This document shows, piece after piece, positions 1 to 9,710 of a DNA stretch of 49,875 bases. The notes under the pieces were generated by a model. That model worked only from the letters and a program-made list of their open reading frames with translations. It was not told the origin of the DNA and did not search any database. The position numbers and the translations under genes are program-made. This stretch comes from Halieaceae bacterium (GTDB taxonomy: Bacteria > Pseudomonadota > Gammaproteobacteria > Pseudomonadales > Halieaceae): NCBI GenBank assembly GCA_018666295.1, contig JABIZW010000208.1, positions 1 through 49,875 on the forward strand, in the 5' to 3' direction. Each line of letters begins with the position of its first letter. Positions within the stretch are counted from its first letter, which is position 1.

Positions 1-816
1 AAGCCCTGAGTTTGATTGCACTTTCCCGGTATCACCTGCCGCGAGACTCGGAATGATCTGTGAAAACATGCTGGGAATATCACTCAGTTTTCGCCAGCCA
101 AGATCGCCGCCGCGAAAGGCAAAGGGCTCTTGGACATTCACTGCTTCAGAAAAATTCATTCCCGCTAAAACACTGGCCAATACCCCGTCGACAAAATCTT
201 CCTTAACCGCACGTGTCTCTGCGTTATCCGATCTTGAAATGGGAAGGAGTGCTTGTATGACGCGATATTCAGGTTCGGTCAGCGCCGCACCCTCTTCAGT
301 GGTCATGAAGTTATCGACTTCTTTCTCGGTGATATTGATGTCACGCATCACACTGCCCTGCTGGACACGCTGGATGGCGAGCTCGTCTCGGAGGCCCTCT
401 CGCATTTCAACGTAGTCCTGGCCACTTTGAGCCAGTGCGTCTCTGAACTGTTCCAGCGTCAGACCGTTTTGCGCTGCAATTCTGGTCATTGACTGGTCTA
501 ACTGCGCGTCAGGAATTCGAACACCAAAGCGATCAGCGAGCTGTAACTGAATACTTTCAAGGATTAGCCTGTCCAGTGTCTCCTGGACCACGGTGTCGTC
601 ATCGGGCAATGCGATATCCCGTTGCTCGGCGGAGGATTTAACTTGTTTGACACGATCTCGTACCTCACTGGCCAAAATGATGTCTTCGTCCACGATCGCG
701 ACAATGGTATCCAGCGGCGTCATTTGCGCGAGCGCAATCGACGGTGCTGTAGCTGAGAGAGTGGCGAGCGTTGCGAGGCTCGCAGCGACAACTGATTTAA
801 ACCTAATGTTTAGCAT
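1..816 (-). CDS. surA: Periplasmic chaperone / peptidyl-prolyl isomerase SurA (C-terminus cut by window edge)
   Basis: Absent from the ORF track because it has no stop inside the window. It opens with ATG at 816 and stays open to base 1, giving 272 visible residues. The start MLNIRFKSVVAASLATLATL is a signal peptide, followed by a SurA N-terminal chaperone segment (PLDTIVAIVDEDIILASEV; later LDRLILESIQLQLADRFGVR) and the beginning of a parvulin PPIase domain (EYRVIQALLPI, then FRGGDLGWRKLSDIPSMF). SurA escorts unfolded outer-membrane proteins, including LptD, through the periplasm. It is downstream of lptD and overlaps its 3' end by 14 bases, so the two are very likely co-transcribed. The second parvulin domain, if present, lies outside the window. 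Confidence 0.93.
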   Translation of the reverse strand, partial: MLNIRFKSVVAASLATLATLSATAPSIALAQMTPLDTIVAIVDEDIILASEVRDRVKQVKSSAEQRDIALPDDDTVVQETLDRLILESIQLQLADRFGVRIPDAQLDQSMTRIAAQNGLTLEQFRDALAQSGQDYVEMREGLRDELAIQRVQQGSVMRDINITEKEVDNFMTTEEGAALTEPEYRVIQALLPISRSDNAETRAVKEDFVDGVLASVLAGMNFSEAVNVQEPFAFRGGDLGWRKLSDIPSMFSQIIPSLAAGDTGKVQSNSGL

Positions 817-3220
817 TAAACCCTCTGATCATATCTTGCATGAGGTTATCGACTCGGCCACCAAAGCCGCCCAAGCCTTTTAAAATGAATTGAAATTGGA
901 ACGCGCGGTCTCGCGTAAGTTCCGGTTCCGCTATAAACACATCTGCCTCTCTGAGTGCATCGAGATAGCTCATGTAAATGAGACGCACTCGCCAGCAGCA
1001 GCCATCGTACTCGACACCGATCATATCTTCCACGCTACTACCAATCTCGAGCGAGTACCGTATTGCGCCGAATGCGCTCCAGTTCTCATTGAGTGGGATG
1101 TAAGCAGAGGTATTGACCTGCTCAGTCACCGGGCGTGTGGCGAAGGAAGGCGGGGGCTCACGGAGGGTATACCCGACATTGATCAAGGCGTTGTCACGGG
1201 GTCGGTAGCTGACCCGTACATTGGCGGCATCGAGCTTCTGATCATAACCGTCAAACAGTAGGTTGCTGTGGAGTGCCCAGCGCTCGCTCGCTCGAAGATC
1301 AAGTGCAAACGCCAGTGCAGAGCCCTTATCTGTGAGAGCGGCGTCGCTCTGCTTCAAGCGAACACGCTGATCTCGAAAGTTAACCACTTGGCCAAAACTG
1401 GCGGTGACGTGTTCTATACCTGTTTGCGCATCCACAAGCCGCGAGGTGACGCCGAGTGAGAGCTGGTCGGCGTCTGCCAGCCGGTCATACCCAGAAAATC
1501 GCGTCGTGCGGAAAAGTTGGCGGTAACTAAACGTGAGTTCGGCGCTGTCGAAGTCGGGTATGCCTTCGTGATCGTCGTAGCTCGCGTAGAGATAACGTGC
1601 TCTTGGCTCAAGGGTTTGTATGAATGATCGTCCAAGCACCTGGGTGCTGCGCTCAAATTCAAGTCCGCCATCAACGCTCAACACTGACGATGCGACAGAG
1701 GCATTGACCGTTTGATCGCTTTCTGGGGACTTGAGGCGATAGTTAATACCGCGGTGGAGCAGGGTTGTGTTGAGGAAGCCGTAGTCTCGAGTGATGGGAA
1801 GCCTGAGACCCACTTCGTGGAAAAATCGCTGTCCATCGACCTCTTCAAGATCGGTATCAAAGTTGGCGGCCTGAAGTTTTAAGAGGGGTTCGAATTGTCC
1901 CAATTTACGTTGACCTCGCCAGAGCGCGGTGATTTGGGGCAGGCGCTTGTAGTTATCGGTAATATCCTCGGTGATATTCTGAAACTGCTGTGCCTCAATA
2001 CCGAGTACCCAATTTTCTGCGAGCCAGTCAATACGCGCTCTCTGCAACAAGGCGGTTTGTCGTTGAGCGCTGAGCGTATTGTTTTCAAGGTCTCTCAAGT
2101 ATTCATTGTCACTGACCTTTGAGAAATCGATTGAGGTTCGTAATCGCGCTGAGGGGTCGCTGGACTGGTTAATGTTCAGCAGCCATCGATCCTGCTTCTC
2201 GCGGGTCGAGCTGAGATCGTCATCGTTTAAAAATCCCCCTGAGACATCCCAAAATCCGGTGCTGTTTGAGAGCCCTCGAGCATTAATCTGATGAAGCAAA
2301 CCGCGATCTTGGATCAGTCGCGGTGAGTAGGTCGCGTCGTAGTTTGGCGCCAGGTTCAGGTAAAGGGGTACGGTGACGTCGAGTCCGCCACGGGTGTCAC
2401 TACTAACATCGGGAAACAGCAAGCCCGTTTTGCGCTGGTCGCTGAGCGGGAACTGTATCCAAGGCAGGTAAGCGACCGGTATCCCTTTAATGTCGATGCG
2501 CGCGCCCCAGGCCTCACCGGTGTTGTTCTCGGGATCAATACGCAAATTCTCTGCGGTCACCTGCCAGCTTGGGTCCGTCGGTGCGCAAAATGTAAACTGG
2601 CCGTCTTCAATATCAAGCGAGCCGTTCCTGTCCCTGACCACACTCTCGGCAATGCCGTAAAGCTGTTGTTCAAACATGACAAACTCTGCATTTTTGAGCG
2701 CGGCTTGTTCGCTGAGGCTGTTGTAGTTGATTTCGTCGCCGTACATGGCGATGCCCGGCTCTCTGAGTTCCACGGGTCCTTTTGCGACTAACGTTTGCTC
2801 GACTCGGTCGATGTAGACCTCTTGCGCCTTAACTGTTCGGTAGCCTTGCGTTACCCTCACGTCACCTGAAAAAAGAAACGTACTGTCGGTAATGTCGCTG
2901 TCTCCGGCGCTAACCTCAAGGTCGAGTTCGTTGGGCGAAACTGAACGATCCACCTCTGCGAGTGGGTCTTGATATTGCCCTTTGCACTGCAGGCAGCGCG
3001 AATCACGGTCAGCGTCAGTGACACGCGCCAGCGGAATCCAGTTGAACCGTTTTTGTATGCGTTCTACTTTAAGTTCGTGGTCATCAGTCGGTGCTGAAAA
3101 CACGGCAGCAGGCCCGAGCACCCAAGTTACGACAAGGGTGGTCATCAAGACTGACAGTGGACGTTTTAAGAGTGTCTGCACAAACGGTTCGATGTGTGTT
3201 CGGGTTATTATCAGTGGCAC
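803..3220 (-). CDS. lptD: LPS-assembly outer-membrane protein LptD
   Basis: 805 residues, normal for LptD. A long N-terminal hydrophobic signal ends near FSAPTDD. A cysteine pair (RCLQCKGQY) precedes an OstA/LptA-like jellyroll segment (GDVRVTQGYRTVKAQEVYID), followed by a long beta-barrel with alternating aromatic strands. The paired cysteines near the C-terminus (YDGCCWRVRLIYMSY) match the conserved pair that forms inter-domain disulfides in LptD. The protein works with LptE to insert lipopolysaccharide into the outer leaflet. It is divergent from amgK, and its last 14 bases overlap the start of surA, whose product chaperones it. DsbD, a supplier of periplasmic thiol reduction, is also encoded in the window. 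Confidence 0.96.
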   Translation of the reverse strand: MPLIITRTHIEPFVQTLLKRPLSVLMTTLVVTWVLGPAAVFSAPTDDHELKVERIQKRFNWIPLARVTDADRDSRCLQCKGQYQDPLAEVDRSVSPNELDLEVSAGDSDITDSTFLFSGDVRVTQGYRTVKAQEVYIDRVEQTLVAKGPVELREPGIAMYGDEINYNSLSEQAALKNAEFVMFEQQLYGIAESVVRDRNGSLDIEDGQFTFCAPTDPSWQVTAENLRIDPENNTGEAWGARIDIKGIPVAYLPWIQFPLSDQRKTGLLFPDVSSDTRGGLDVTVPLYLNLAPNYDATYSPRLIQDRGLLHQINARGLSNSTGFWDVSGGFLNDDDLSSTREKQDRWLLNINQSSDPSARLRTSIDFSKVSDNEYLRDLENNTLSAQRQTALLQRARIDWLAENWVLGIEAQQFQNITEDITDNYKRLPQITALWRGQRKLGQFEPLLKLQAANFDTDLEEVDGQRFFHEVGLRLPITRDYGFLNTTLLHRGINYRLKSPESDQTVNASVASSVLSVDGGLEFERSTQVLGRSFIQTLEPRARYLYASYDDHEGIPDFDSAELTFSYRQLFRTTRFSGYDRLADADQLSLGVTSRLVDAQTGIEHVTASFGQVVNFRDQRVRLKQSDAALTDKGSALAFALDLRASERWALHSNLLFDGYDQKLDAANVRVSYRPRDNALINVGYTLREPPPSFATRPVTEQVNTSAYIPLNENWSAFGAIRYSLEIGSSVEDMIGVEYDGCCWRVRLIYMSYLDALREADVFIAEPELTRDRAFQFQFILKGLGGFGGRVDNLMQDMIRGFNAKH

Positions 3221-3301
3221 AGTGTAACGCGGAGGAGTCTACGGTGTTTTCGAGTATTTGTGGCAATGCTGCGGATTTATACCGACACAAAGGAGAAGAC
3301 C

Positions 3302-4345
3302 TTGGTCTTTGGTGAACGCGAGCCAGAGTGTGCGTGGGTGGCGCGGATCCTAAACTGCGAAGCGGGCGCCGTCACGGCAGAGCTTATTGCGGGAGACGCA
3401 AGCCCTAGAAAGTTTTACCGCATCAGCGCGCCACCGACTCTTGATGTTCAAACCCGGATTCTCATGGTATCGCCAGCGACTGAGAACAACGAACGTTTCG
3501 TTCTGATTCAAGACGTTCTAGAGCGCGGTGGCGTGAGAGTTCCGAGACTGCTGCGCGCCGATCTTGGCTTGGGCTTTTTCCTTCTTGAAGACCTGGGTGA
3601 TGTCACCTTGTGGACTGCACTGCAGCACGGTCATAGCGAGGCCTTGTATCGGGGAGCGCTGGATACTTTGACTACACTGCGAGGGCTCCCGCTTACCGGT
3701 GTGGATCTGCCAATTTACGATGCGACTGAGCTTCAGCGAGAACTGGATATCTGCCCGGAGTGGTTTTTTTCAAAGGTATTGGGGCTAACACTCGATGAGA
3801 CGGCGTTAAACACGTTTAAGGCTTTCAGCGAATGTTTGGTCGCCGCATCGATCTCACAGCCACAGGGTCTTGTGCATCGTGACTTTCACAGCCGAAATTT
3901 GATGGTGTTGGGCAGTAATGTGTCGCCCGCGGTCATTGACTTTCAGGACGCCATCATAGGACCGCTCAGCTACGATGCCGTGTCACTGTTGAAAGACGTC
4001 TACATTGTCTGGCCACGTGAGCGACAGCTGGAGTGGTTGGCCTTTTATTGGGAGGCCCTTGTCTCGCTGGACCATTTGCCTGCGGACAGCTGGGCTGAAT
4101 TTGTCAGGTGCTACGACCTGATTGGACTTCAAAGGCACACCAAAATACTGGGTGTTTTTTCGCGCCTTTGGCTAAGAGATCATAAGCCCAGTTACATGGC
4201 CGATATCGCTGTGGTCGTGGGGTATATCGAGGAGGCCTGCGCCCTCTATGCTGACGCGTTTCCTGAGGTAGGGGAATTCTGGCGCTGGTTCGAGGCTCAT
4301 GCGCTGCCGCAAGCGACTCAGGCTGCCTGGTATAAAACAGCATGA
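3302..4345 (+). CDS. amgK: N-acetylmuramate/N-acetylglucosamine 1-kinase AmgK (phosphotransferase family)
   Basis: An aminoglycoside-phosphotransferase-fold kinase. It shows the catalytic loop LVHRDFHSRNLMV and the metal-binding VIDFQDAIIGPLSYD. The partner gene murU overlaps it by ATGA, and lptD-surA lies divergently upstream, which is the arrangement of Pseudomonas amgK-murU. AmgK phosphorylates the anomeric carbon of recycled MurNAc (and GlcNAc), feeding MurU. The ORF track starts at 3194 and another ATG is at 3266, but neither has a ribosome site. I prefer TTG at 3302 because AAGGAG sits at about 3290-3295 with good spacing and the protein then has the family length of about 347 residues. 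The kinase family is certain; the sugar substrate rests on context. Confidence 0.88.
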   Translation: MVFGEREPECAWVARILNCEAGAVTAELIAGDASPRKFYRISAPPTLDVQTRILMVSPATENNERFVLIQDVLERGGVRVPRLLRADLGLGFFLLEDLGDVTLWTALQHGHSEALYRGALDTLTTLRGLPLTGVDLPIYDATELQRELDICPEWFFSKVLGLTLDETALNTFKAFSECLVAASISQPQGLVHRDFHSRNLMVLGSNVSPAVIDFQDAIIGPLSYDAVSLLKDVYIVWPRERQLEWLAFYWEALVSLDHLPADSWAEFVRCYDLIGLQRHTKILGVFSRLWLRDHKPSYMADIAVVVGYIEEACALYADAFPEVGEFWRWFEAHALPQATQAAWYKTA

Positions 4346-5010
4346 AGCACGCCATTATTCTTGCCGCGGGCGAAGGTCGTCGAATGAGGCCACTCACAGA
4401 CACACGGCCCAAGCCGCTCATTAAAATCGGGGGAAAATCTCTGCTTGAGCGTCATATCGAAGGCCTCTCTGCAGCTGGATTTACAGACATCGTCGTCAAC
4501 GCGTCGTATTTTGCATCGCAGATTGTCGATTTTTGTCACGCTCGAAAGTTCGGAGACGCTCGAATCACTGTGGTTGTGGAGGAGACGCCGCTTGAGACAG
4601 CGGGTGGCATTGTCAATGCACTGCCTTTGTTGGGCGAGCGTCCATTTGCGGTCGTAAACGGCGATGTCTATACCGATTTCCCATTTGCTCGACTGCAAGC
4701 GATTGATTTACAGAAGGACCTTGCTCACTTGGTGATGGTCCCAAATCCAGCACATCACCCCAAAGGTGATTTTGTCTTGGAACAGGGGCGCCTGATGGCA
4801 CTCGGTCAGTCTCGAGTGACGTATGCGGGGCTGTCAGTCATGAGGCCTGAATTGTTCGACGGTGTTAGACCGGGTAAGGCGGCGTTACGCCCGTTGCTCG
4901 ACACGGCCATTACTCAGGCGCGATTGTCCGCGCAGCTTTGGAGCGGACTGTGGTCAGATGTGGGTACGCCAGCGCGACTCCGAGAGCTTGAGAATAAGCT
5001 CGATCAATAG
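4342..5010 (+). CDS. murU: MurNAc-1-phosphate uridylyltransferase MurU
   Basis: 222 residues with the nucleotidyltransferase signature (LAAGEGRRMRPLTDTRPKPL) in the first 30 residues, the GTA-fold acidic site AVVNGDVYTDFPF, and GLWSDVGTPARL at the C-terminus. MurU converts alpha-MurNAc-1-phosphate and UTP to UDP-MurNAc, returning recycled cell-wall sugar to peptidoglycan synthesis and bypassing the fosfomycin-sensitive MurA step. It overlaps amgK by four bases (ATGA), so the pair is probably translationally coupled. A glucose-1-phosphate-type nucleotidyltransferase would be the alternative reading, but the size and amgK neighbour favour MurU. Confidence 0.9.
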   Translation: MKHAIILAAGEGRRMRPLTDTRPKPLIKIGGKSLLERHIEGLSAAGFTDIVVNASYFASQIVDFCHARKFGDARITVVVEETPLETAGGIVNALPLLGERPFAVVNGDVYTDFPFARLQAIDLQKDLAHLVMVPNPAHHPKGDFVLEQGRLMALGQSRVTYAGLSVMRPELFDGVRPGKAALRPLLDTAITQARLSAQLWSGLWSDVGTPARLRELENKLDQ

Positions 5011-5086
5011 CGGCGCGAGCTCACATTACTGGTGACTGGGGTCAACGCGCTTTACACTATGCGGCTTTAGCTTATTGGACTTTACA

Positions 5087-5758
5087 ATGCGTGATTACTT
5101 GATTGCTCCCTCGATCCTCGCGGCAGACTTTGCCCGACTGGGTGAAGACGTCGGTGCTGTTTTGGACGCGGGTGCCGACATTGTTCACTTCGATGTGATG
5201 GATAACCACTATGTACCCAACTTGTCCGTGGGCCCCATGGTGTGCAGTGCGCTGAGAGACTATGGAATTTCTGCGCCGATCGATGTGCACCTGATGGTTC
5301 AACCTGTCGATGCGCTTGTAGGTATGTTTGCCGATGCCGGTGCGTCCTACATTACCTTCCATCCCGAGGCCTCAACCCACGTGGATAGAACGCTTCAACT
5401 CATTCGTAACGCGGGCTGTAAAGCAGGTCTGGTTTTTAATCCTGCAACCCGTCTTGATGCGCTCAAATACGTACTGGATAAGATTGATATGGTTCTTCTC
5501 ATGTCGGTGAATCCGGGTTTTGGTGGTCAGTCATTTATACCGATGACGCTCGATAAGTTGCGTGAGGCACGTTCGTTGATTGATGAGTCGGGCTTGGATA
5601 TTCGTCTGGAGGTCGACGGTGGTGTGAGTCCTGCAAATATTCGGCAAGCTGCAGAGGCAGGCGCAGACACATTCGTTGCCGGCTCGGCGATTTTCAGCAA
5701 GCCCGACTACGCTGAAGTGATTAAAACCATGCGCGACGAGTTGGCTTTGGTGAAATGA
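5087..5758 (+). CDS. rpe: Ribulose-phosphate 3-epimerase
   Basis: A TIM-barrel epimerase interconverting ribulose-5-phosphate and xylulose-5-phosphate in the pentose phosphate pathway. Family motifs are plain: [18 protein letters not shown] at the start, [17 protein letters not shown] with metal-binding His/Asp, [12 protein letters not shown] and [11 protein letters not shown]. The ORF track begins at an in-frame TTG (5075). ATG at 5087 gives [11 protein letters not shown], which matches the usual start and a normal length of 223 residues. It overlaps trpE by ATGA. The phosphoglycolate phosphatase gene (gph) that often separates rpe and trpE in related bacteria is missing here. Confidence 0.96.
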   Translation: MRDYLIAPSILAADFARLGEDVGAVLDAGADIVHFDVMDNHYVPNLSVGPMVCSALRDYGISAPIDVHLMVQPVDALVGMFADAGASYITFHPEASTHVDRTLQLIRNAGCKAGLVFNPATRLDALKYVLDKIDMVLLMSVNPGFGGQSFIPMTLDKLREARSLIDESGLDIRLEVDGGVSPANIRQAAEAGADTFVAGSAIFSKPDYAEVIKTMRDELALVK

Positions 5759-7245
5759 CCCAGTCGCTGAGTCAGGCTCAATTTGACGCGCTCGCTTGCG
5801 AGGGATATTCCCGTGTCCCCGTGACGAGAACACTGTTGGCGGACACTGAAACGCCCCTGTCGACCTATGCAAAGCTTTGCGACAAGCCTTACTCGTTTTT
5901 GTTCGAATCGGTTGAGGGCGGCGAAAAGTGGAGCCGTTACTCCATCGTAGGATTACCCGCTCGGCATCGATTTGCTGTTGAGGGCACCACTATTTCACGG
6001 TTTACGAATGACCAACTGACCCGCACTTATGAGACGGCTGACCCCCTTCAGGATATTGAGGCGCTTCATCAGTCTGAAAACAGTGCGCCGCTTGAGTCCC
6101 TTCCTGTCTTTCACGGTGGGTGGGTCGGTTATTTTGGTTACGACACGGTTCGTTATGTTGAGCCAAAGTTATCGGGTACGGCCAACAAAGACACAATGGG
6201 AACTCCGGATATCTTGCTGGTGCTGGCTGAGGAGGTTGTCGTTTTTGACAATCTGCGCGGCACTCTTACGTTAATTGTGAATGCCGATACGTCACAAGCT
6301 GGCGCGTTTGAGTCCGCAACTGAGCGTCTCGAGGAACTCGAGCAACGACTGGCGGAGCCCATGCCGGCACTCTCTAACGTTGAGCTAGGCGCGATTGACA
6401 CGGCCGAGATTGAATCACGAGTTGAATTTGAGACCCAACAATCGACCTTTGAGTCTTGGGTTGCGCGAATTAAGGACTACATCCTTGATGGAGACGTGAT
6501 GCAAGTTGTGGTTTCACAGCGAATGACACTTCCGTTTACGTCTGATCCAATCAATCTTTATCGGGCGTTACGTCACTTGAACCCGTCGCCTTATTTGTTC
6601 TATCTCGATCTTGATGAGTTCCATATTGTGGGCAGTTCACCTGAAATTTTAGTCCGGTCTGAGCGTGGACAGATTACTGTGCGGCCGATCGCGGGCACGA
6701 TCCGCAGAGGGTCGGATGAGGAAGAAGATGCGATGCTAGCCGCGGCGCTACTTAATGACGAGAAAGAGCGGGCCGAGCACCTGATGCTGATTGACCTGGG
6801 TCGTAATGACGTGGGGCGTGTTGCGGCGCCTGGAAGCGTGGAGCTTACTGACAAAATGGTCATCGAGAAGTACTCGCATGTGATGCATATTGTTTCTAAT
6901 GTGACAGGCTCTGCAAGAGACGGTGTGACAGCCATTGACGCTTTACGAGCGACGTTACCTGCCGGCACGCTCAGTGGCGCGCCAAAGATTCGAGCCATGG
7001 AAATTATTGACGAGTTGGAGCCGGTTAAGCGCGGTGTCTACGGTGGTGCCATTGGGTATTTGACGTGGTCGGGCGACATGGACACAGCCATCGCCATTCG
7101 TACTGCGGTGATTAAAGACGGGCAGCTTGTCGTTCAGGCGGGTGCTGGGGTAGTGGCAGATTCAGTGCCGGCCTCTGAGTGGGAGGAGACCCTCAACAAG
7201 GCGAGAGCGGTGCTCAGGGCTGCGGCAATGGTAGAGGGGTGCTAA
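5755..7245 (+). CDS. trpE: Anthranilate synthase component I
   Basis: 496 residues, full length. The N-terminal regulatory half carries the tryptophan feedback region ([19 protein letters not shown]). The C-terminal chorismate-binding half has [23 protein letters not shown] and [20 protein letters not shown]. With TrpG it makes anthranilate from chorismate and glutamine, the first committed step to tryptophan. It begins inside the end of rpe (ATGA overlap) and trpG follows after four bases, so it heads a continuous trpEGDC set. I saw no leader peptide or attenuator: the upstream sequence is coding. Confidence 0.97.
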   Translation: MTQSLSQAQFDALACEGYSRVPVTRTLLADTETPLSTYAKLCDKPYSFLFESVEGGEKWSRYSIVGLPARHRFAVEGTTISRFTNDQLTRTYETADPLQDIEALHQSENSAPLESLPVFHGGWVGYFGYDTVRYVEPKLSGTANKDTMGTPDILLVLAEEVVVFDNLRGTLTLIVNADTSQAGAFESATERLEELEQRLAEPMPALSNVELGAIDTAEIESRVEFETQQSTFESWVARIKDYILDGDVMQVVVSQRMTLPFTSDPINLYRALRHLNPSPYLFYLDLDEFHIVGSSPEILVRSERGQITVRPIAGTIRRGSDEEEDAMLAAALLNDEKERAEHLMLIDLGRNDVGRVAAPGSVELTDKMVIEKYSHVMHIVSNVTGSARDGVTAIDALRATLPAGTLSGAPKIRAMEIIDELEPVKRGVYGGAIGYLTWSGDMDTAIAIRTAVIKDGQLVVQAGAGVVADSVPASEWEETLNKARAVLRAAAMVEGC

Positions 7246-7249
7246 TCCG

Positions 7250-7846
7250 ATGACTAAACCGAGTGTTGTGATGATCGATAACTACGATTCATTCACCTGG
7301 AATATCGTTCAGTACCTTTGGGAGTTGGGTGCCGAAGTCGGTGTGCACCGAAATGATGAAATTTCTATTGAAGAGATTGCATCCGCTAAGCCCGATCTCC
7401 TGTGTATCTCGCCGGGCCCTTGCTCACCCACTGAGGCAGGGGTATCTATTTCGGCTATTGAGCGATTTTCTGGTGAGTTACCGGTGTTTGGTATTTGCCT
7501 GGGTATGCAGAGTATAGGCGCGGCCTATGGTGGTGACGTGGTTAGAGCACCCGAGGTCATGCACGGAAAGACGAGTGAGGTCCACCATATTGGAAAGGGT
7601 GTCTTTAAAGATTTGCCCTCTCCGTTCACGGCCACCCGCTACCACTCTCTGGTTGTGGATCCCAAGACCCTGCCTGATTGTTTAGAGGTGACCGCGTGGA
7701 CTGTCGATGACCGGGGTGAGCGCGAGGTCATTATGGGCTTACGTCACCGAGATCTTGCAGTGGAAGGTGTGCAGTTTCATCCCGAATCAATCCTCACCGA
7801 GCACGGTCACGCCATGCTGCAAAATTTTCTGAACCAAGCGAGCTGA
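7250..7846 (+). CDS. trpG: Anthranilate synthase component II (glutamine amidotransferase)
   Basis: 198-residue class I glutamine amidotransferase. It shows the N-terminal [16 protein letters not shown], the oxyanion region [11 protein letters not shown], the nucleophile elbow GICLGMQ with catalytic Cys, and the His-Glu pair in [13 protein letters not shown]. It supplies ammonia to TrpE. TrpG in related bacteria can also serve p-aminobenzoate synthesis; no pabB is in the window, so this cannot be judged. It starts four bases after trpE and ends eleven bases before trpD. Confidence 0.97.
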   Translation: MTKPSVVMIDNYDSFTWNIVQYLWELGAEVGVHRNDEISIEEIASAKPDLLCISPGPCSPTEAGVSISAIERFSGELPVFGICLGMQSIGAAYGGDVVRAPEVMHGKTSEVHHIGKGVFKDLPSPFTATRYHSLVVDPKTLPDCLEVTAWTVDDRGEREVIMGLRHRDLAVEGVQFHPESILTEHGHAMLQNFLNQAS

Positions 7847-7857
7847 GGTTTTTCAAA

Positions 7858-8898
7858 ATGAATATTCAAGCGGCAATCGCAGAGTTGGTCTCAGGGCAGT
7901 CGCTGTCGCGCGCTGACATGGAATCAGTGATGCTCACGGTCATGCAAGGTGAGGCGACTGAGGCTCAAATCGGCGGCTTGCTGATTGGATTGCGAATGAA
8001 AGGCGAAACAATCGACGAGATTGTTGGTGCAGCCAGCGTCATGCGCTCGCTCGCGACCCCCGTTTCGATTGATACCGACGGGCTCATCGATCTTGCTGGA
8101 ACCGGTGGCAGTGGCGCGAATTTATTCAATGTTTCAACGGCGGCTACTTTTGTTGTGGCGGCTGCGGGTGGCCGCGTTGCCAAGCACGGTAACCGTTCAT
8201 CAGGCGCTTCGGGTTCGTCAGATGTGCTCTCGGCGCTCGGCGTTGATCTGAGTGTCTCACCCGACGTCATCGCCGACTGTATCGATTCAATCGGTGTTGG
8301 TTTCATGTTCGCCCCCATGCACCACAGTGCAATGAAACACGCCATGGGCGCGCGACAACAACTGGCTGCGCGAACCATCTTCAATATTCTGGGCCCTCTG
8401 ACGAACCCTGCAGGCGCACGTCGACAAGTTTTGGGTGTCTTTTTGCCGTCACTGTGTGAGGTGCTCGCGGGGGCGCTGCGTGACTTGGGCGGTGAACACG
8501 TGATGGTCGTTCACGGATTGGATGGTTTAGATGAAATATCAGTCGCTGCGAAGACGCAGGTCTGCGAGCTTGTCGATGGGACGCTGAAAAGCTATCAGAT
8601 TGATCCTGCGGAATACGGACATGCACATCACTCAATCGACGATTTGTCGGTCGAAAATCCGGGAGAGTCTGCGAACCTGGTTCGAGCCGCATTGGGGGGC
8701 GATGGGTCGACGCGATCAGAGAAAGCGCGATCGATGATCGCGATGAATGCCGGTGCGGGTCTCTATGTGGGCGGGCAAGCCAGCACCTTGGCTGACGGCA
8801 TAGCGCTTGCAAGTGAGGCCATGCGGACAGGAAAAGCGCTTCAGGCGCTGGACGCATTTGTTGCAAAAACACAGAGTGCGGGCGCGGAAATAAAATGA
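7858..8898 (+). CDS. trpD: Anthranilate phosphoribosyltransferase
   Basis: 346 residues. The phosphoribosyl pyrophosphate and anthranilate site motifs are present: [35 protein letters not shown], and the acidic metal motif in [12 protein letters not shown]. The N-terminal helical bundle includes [19 protein letters not shown]. It transfers the phosphoribosyl group to anthranilate. It is not fused to TrpG, unlike the enterobacterial arrangement. The stop overlaps the trpC start by four bases. Confidence 0.97.
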   Translation: MNIQAAIAELVSGQSLSRADMESVMLTVMQGEATEAQIGGLLIGLRMKGETIDEIVGAASVMRSLATPVSIDTDGLIDLAGTGGSGANLFNVSTAATFVVAAAGGRVAKHGNRSSGASGSSDVLSALGVDLSVSPDVIADCIDSIGVGFMFAPMHHSAMKHAMGARQQLAARTIFNILGPLTNPAGARRQVLGVFLPSLCEVLAGALRDLGGEHVMVVHGLDGLDEISVAAKTQVCELVDGTLKSYQIDPAEYGHAHHSIDDLSVENPGESANLVRAALGGDGSTRSEKARSMIAMNAGAGLYVGGQASTLADGIALASEAMRTGKALQALDAFVAKTQSAGAEIK

Positions 8899-9710
8899 TG
8901 TCACAGGGTACTCCCACGGTTTTAAAGCGTATTTGCGACAGGAAGCTTGAGGAAATTGCCGACAGAAAGCGCCTCGTCACACTGGGTGACTTGAGGGTGC
9001 GTGCGGCGTCTCAAGATCAGCCGCGTGGCTTTCGTCGTGCGTTGCAATCGCGCATCGATGCGGGTATTCCCGGTGTCATTGCAGAGGTAAAAAAAGCCAG
9101 CCCAAGTAAGGGCGTGATCCGGGAAGATTTTGACGCAGCCTGGATTGCTAAAAGTTACGCGCAAGGTGGCGCCGCATGCCTATCGGTCTTAACAGACATT
9201 GATTTCTTTCAGGGTGCTGACGAATACCTTCGCAAGGCCCGAGCGGCGTGCGATCTGCCAGTGTTGCGCAAGGACTTTACCTTGGATGCTTACCAAATTT
9301 GGGAGGCTAGAGCGCTGGGAGCCGATGCAATTTTACTGATAGTTGCGTGTCTTGATGACGCTCAACTGCACGACTTGTTCCAACAGGCGTGCGAGGCTCA
9401 ACTGGATGTTTTAGTTGAGGTTCACGATCGCCATGAGCTCGATAGAGCGCTTGCGCTTGACCTTGACCTTATTGGGATCAACAACCGCGACTTGCACACC
9501 TTTGATACGGATTTAAATACGACGCTGAACTTGCTTGCCCATGTGCCCAGCGGGGTGACTGTCGTAACGGAAAGTGGATTGCACGCCGCTGACGACATGC
9601 GGCTTATGTTACATCAGGGGGTGTCCACGTTTCTCATTGGGGAGTCGTTTATGCGACAGCCCTCACCTGGAGACGCACTGGCAGGCATGGTCTTGGGTGC
9701 GACGCGCTAA
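8895..9710 (+). CDS. trpC: Indole-3-glycerol-phosphate synthase
   Basis: A 271-residue TIM-barrel enzyme. It has the catalytic [12 protein letters not shown], the active-site lysine region [23 protein letters not shown] and [11 protein letters not shown]. It closes the indole ring from carboxyphenylamino-deoxyribulose phosphate. It is monofunctional, with no TrpF domain attached, and trpF, trpB and trpA are not in the window. Two ATG codons stand in tandem at 8895 and 8898; the first overlaps the trpD stop. Its TAA stop shares bases with the TAG stop of the convergent crp-type gene (CTAA at 9707-9710). Confidence 0.97.
   Translation: MMSQGTPTVLKRICDRKLEEIADRKRLVTLGDLRVRAASQDQPRGFRRALQSRIDAGIPGVIAEVKKASPSKGVIREDFDAAWIAKSYAQGGAACLSVLTDIDFFQGADEYLRKARAACDLPVLRKDFTLDAYQIWEARALGADAILLIVACLDDAQLHDLFQQACEAQLDVLVEVHDRHELDRALALDLDLIGINNRDLHTFDTDLNTTLNLLAHVPSGVTVVTESGLHAADDMRLMLHQGVSTFLIGESFMRQPSPGDALAGMVLGATR

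Noticed and set aside
8381-8980. 199-residue minus-strand ORF opposite trpD/trpC
   Set aside because: It lies entirely antisense to two well-conserved enzymes, has an Arg/His/Ser/Pro-rich composition typical of reverse-frame translation, and has no ribosome site or family motif.
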